Position numbers and translations under genes: made by a program
The notes under the pieces: generated by a model
What the model was told of the DNA's origin: nothing
The model's database searches: none
Seen by the model: the letters and a program-made list of their open reading frames with translations, nothing else
Assembly: GCA_007117775.1 (NCBI GenBank)
Contig: SKFX01000093.1
Span: forward strand, 1 to 9,415
From: Ilumatobacteraceae bacterium
GTDB lineage: Bacteria > Actinomycetota > Acidimicrobiia > Acidimicrobiales > Ilumatobacteraceae
Direction of reading: 5' to 3'
Length of the DNA: 9,415 nucleotides
Shown: in pieces, positions 8,108-9,415 of the stretch
Position numbering within the stretch: position 1 is the first letter of the stretch
How the letters are laid out: each line of letters starts with the position of its first letter

Positions 8108-8151
8108 CGTGTCTCCTCAGAGTGGGTGTCGAACGGACGGACGAGCATTGA

Positions 8152-8430
8152 TCAGGCGAACTTCAGCAGAATGAAGACCACGAAGCCGATCAGTGCGAGC
8201 GCCTCGGTGAAGGCGATACCGAGGAACATGGTGGTGCGGACCATACCGGCCGCCTCTGGCTGACGCGCCATGGACTCGACGGATTTGCCGACGAGGAAAC
8301 CAATGGCGAGAGCCGGGCCGATGGTGGACAGTGCATACGCGAGGCCGGCGTTGGTCGCAGCCTCGATGGCCTTGACCTCATCGGCGGAAAAGTTCGATAC
8401 CTGAACGGCCAGGCTGGTGAGCGCTTCCAT
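8152..8430 (-). CDS. atpE: F1Fo ATP synthase subunit c (proton-carrying ring)
   Basis: Subunit c is the proteolipid of the rotor ring. The 92-residue hairpin has two membrane helices (about 24-49 and 66-90), the polar loop ARQPEA at 55-60, and the proton-carrying Glu76 in GIAFTEALALIG. Compared from memory with the Na+-type ring of Ilyobacter, the Na+ ligands Gln32 and Ser66 correspond here to Ile43 and Ala77, so this ring should use protons. In helix 1 the usual GxGxGxG packing motif reads GPALAIG (38-44), with the two central glycines changed to alanine. The N-terminus is about a dozen residues longer than in E. coli c (79 residues). The AGGAG core is 11 nt before the ATG, in a G-poor leader. 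Confidence 0.98.
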   Translation of the reverse strand: MEALTSLAVQVSNFSADEVKAIEAATNAGLAYALSTIGPALAIGFLVGKSVESMARQPEAAGMVRTTMFLGIAFTEALALIGFVVFILLKFA

Positions 8431-8486
8431 GGTGTGTTTGTCTCCTATTGCTATGTGAGCTGGTTATGAGAAGGTGTTCGGTGTTG
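8431..8486 (-). promoter_or_regulatory. G-poor, probably unstructured leader of atpE
   Basis: The 56 nt before the atpE start contain only 6 G on the mRNA strand, very low for this GC-rich region, and 3 of those are in the AGGAGA ribosome binding site. The rest is A/C-rich with little ability to pair. In E. coli an A/U-rich unstructured leader upstream of atpE raises translation to supply the many c subunits per complex; a similar role here is inference. The full atpB-atpE gap (8431-8503) is 73 nt. Confidence 0.35.
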
Positions 8487-8503
8487 AGCGACTCGGGGGC
8501 CGC

Positions 8504-9274
8504 TCAGTGCTCCTCGCCATGGCCGGCCATGGCATTGCCGATGTAGACCGCGGCGAGGATGGTGAAGATGTAGGCCTGCAGGAATCCGACGAGCACCTCG
8601 AAGGCCGTCACGCCGACCAACATGATGAGCGGCAAGATGCCCATCGGGACCAAGATGAACTGATTGGTCTGAGCCCTGAAGAGAGTCTCAGCCAACAGAG
8701 CGAAGGTCACGAGCAGGATGTGGCCGGCCATCAAGTTGGCCATGAGACGGATCGTCAGCGAAAACGGGGTGACGAAGATCGTCGAGATGAATTCGATCAG
8801 ACCCACGAGCGGCTTCAAGAAGACCGGCACTCCGGGAGGCCACAGGATGTGGCCGAAATATCCGAGGCCCTGATGCTTGATGCCGGTGCCGATGAACGTT
8901 GCCCACACCAACAGAGAGAGAGCCAGCGGGATCGCAAGGCGGCCGGTGGCGGGCATCTGCAGGAACGGGATGATGCCGGGGGTGTTGGCGAGGTAGACGA
9001 ACACGAACAGACCCATCAGGAATGGTGTCCAGGCCATCCCCTTCTGGCCCATCGTCTGCATGATGATGCCGTTCTGTGTGAAGTCGACGATCGACTCGGC
9101 GAAGTTGCGCACACCCGTCGGCGCTTTGGAGTTGTCCTGGCGTGACGCCAAGAAGAAGATGATGATCCCGATCAGCGCCGCCAAGATGGCGATGAGGCCG
9201 ATCTTGTTGAAGCCGGGGAAGATGTCCTGCCAGCGCAGGATTGCATTGATCGGCGGGAAGTCGAGTCCGAGCAC
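8504..9274 (-). CDS. atpB: F1Fo ATP synthase subunit a
   Basis: Subunit a is the membrane stator that carries the two proton half-channels. The 256-residue protein has several membrane helices (about 25-43, 84-104, 115-132, 155-172, and the long pair at 176-197 and 208-243). The essential arginine is Arg176 in TIRLMANLMAGH, corresponding to E. coli Arg210, and Gln233 in FLQAYIF matches Gln252. His185 and Glu226 fall at E. coli Glu219 and His245, so the acid/histidine pair is swapped. The start is GTG at 9274 with AGGAA 9 nt upstream; the frame has no earlier start codon nearby. It is the first ATP synthase gene fully inside the window. Confidence 0.97.
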   Translation of the reverse strand: MLGLDFPPINAILRWQDIFPGFNKIGLIAILAALIGIIIFFLASRQDNSKAPTGVRNFAESIVDFTQNGIIMQTMGQKGMAWTPFLMGLFVFVYLANTPGIIPFLQMPATGRLAIPLALSLLVWATFIGTGIKHQGLGYFGHILWPPGVPVFLKPLVGLIEFISTIFVTPFSLTIRLMANLMAGHILLVTFALLAETLFRAQTNQFILVPMGILPLIMLVGVTAFEVLVGFLQAYIFTILAAVYIGNAMAGHGEEH

Positions 9275-9316
9275 GTGAATCCGTTCCTGTATGGGTGTTG
9301 GTCTGATTCGTGATGG

Positions 9317-9415
9317 TTAGTTCGTCGGACGCCCTGTGGCGGTCGCCGGGGAGTCGTCATGTGATGCATCAACCTCAGCTTCGCCGAGGTTGATCGTTGG
9401 GCGTGTCGATGAGAG
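9317..9415 (-). CDS. C-terminal tail of an unidentified upstream ORF (atpI position)
   Basis: From the window edge, one minus-strand frame reads 32 codons to TAA (9319-9317). The peptide (LSSTRPTINLGEAEVDASHD, then DSPATATGRPTN) is hydrophilic and acidic, like many free C-terminal tails. It ends 42 nt before the atpB start. In many bacteria atpI or another small membrane protein gene lies here, but nothing in these residues identifies it. A second frame is also open but runs into atpB and gives an arginine/histidine-rich shadow peptide. Confidence 0.42.
   Translation of the reverse strand, partial: LSSTRPTINLGEAEVDASHDDSPATATGRPTN
9368..9394. repeat. 27-nt dyad (inverted repeat) upstream of atpB
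   Basis: ATCAACCTC at 9368-9376 and GAGGTTGAT at 9386-9394 are perfect 9-bp inverted copies. The 9-nt centre can add two more pairs (GC/GC) around a 3-nt loop after one mismatch. No T-run follows on either strand, so it is not a typical intrinsic terminator. It lies about 95 nt before the atpB start, within the tail of the putative upstream ORF. It could be an operator or a structured RNA element. Confidence 0.4.

Noticed and set aside
9172..9372. 66-codon minus-strand frame overlapping the atpB start
   Set aside because: It overlaps about 100 nt of atpB out of frame and is rich in arginine, histidine and serine; it is a shadow frame.

Overview
The window is a GC-rich stretch of a bacterial chromosome. 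Its core is a complete F-type (F1Fo) ATP synthase operon on the minus strand. The organism is most likely an actinomycete (Actinomycetota), perhaps of the Acidimicrobiia type. This rests on the GC-rich codon use, TGA stops in ten of eleven complete genes, a mycobacterial-like class II fructose-1,6-bisphosphatase, and a c subunit of actinobacterial style. The class-level placement is inference; no search was run.

Layout, left to right. Positions 1-97 (minus) hold the start of a gene resembling an S9-family (prolyl oligopeptidase type) peptidase, cut by the window edge. A short divergent spacer with a 12-bp palindrome separates it from glpX on the plus strand (gluconeogenic FBPase II; start most likely at 160). 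glpX converges with a short-chain dehydrogenase/reductase (SDR) on the minus strand, with a small hairpin between them. The SDR is the last gene of the ATP synthase operon, starting 7 nt after atpC.

In transcription order (right to left) the operon reads: tail of an unidentified upstream ORF at the right edge (the place where atpI often sits), atpB (a), atpE (c), atpF (b), a second b-type gene (b'), atpH (delta), atpA (alpha), atpG (gamma), atpD (beta), atpC (epsilon), SDR. Genes are tightly packed. There are ATGA overlaps at b/b' and b'/delta, atpD abuts atpC (TGAATG), and the 52-nt atpA-atpG gap can be read as one small ORF that overlaps both neighbours. Together the products make a rotary ATP synthase: the membrane a and c subunits carry protons, b/b'/delta form the stator, gamma/epsilon the rotor stalk, and alpha3beta3 the catalytic head. 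All key catalytic and proton-path residues that I looked for are present.

This is mostly a conserved housekeeping region. I see no new defence, mobile or biosynthetic system. Points that deserve a second look are the two tandem b-type genes ahead of an unfused delta, the glycine-to-alanine changes in helix 1 of the c subunit, the mini-ORF and hairpin at the atpA/atpG junction, the G-poor atpE leader, the dyad upstream of atpB, and the SDR gene attached to the operon.
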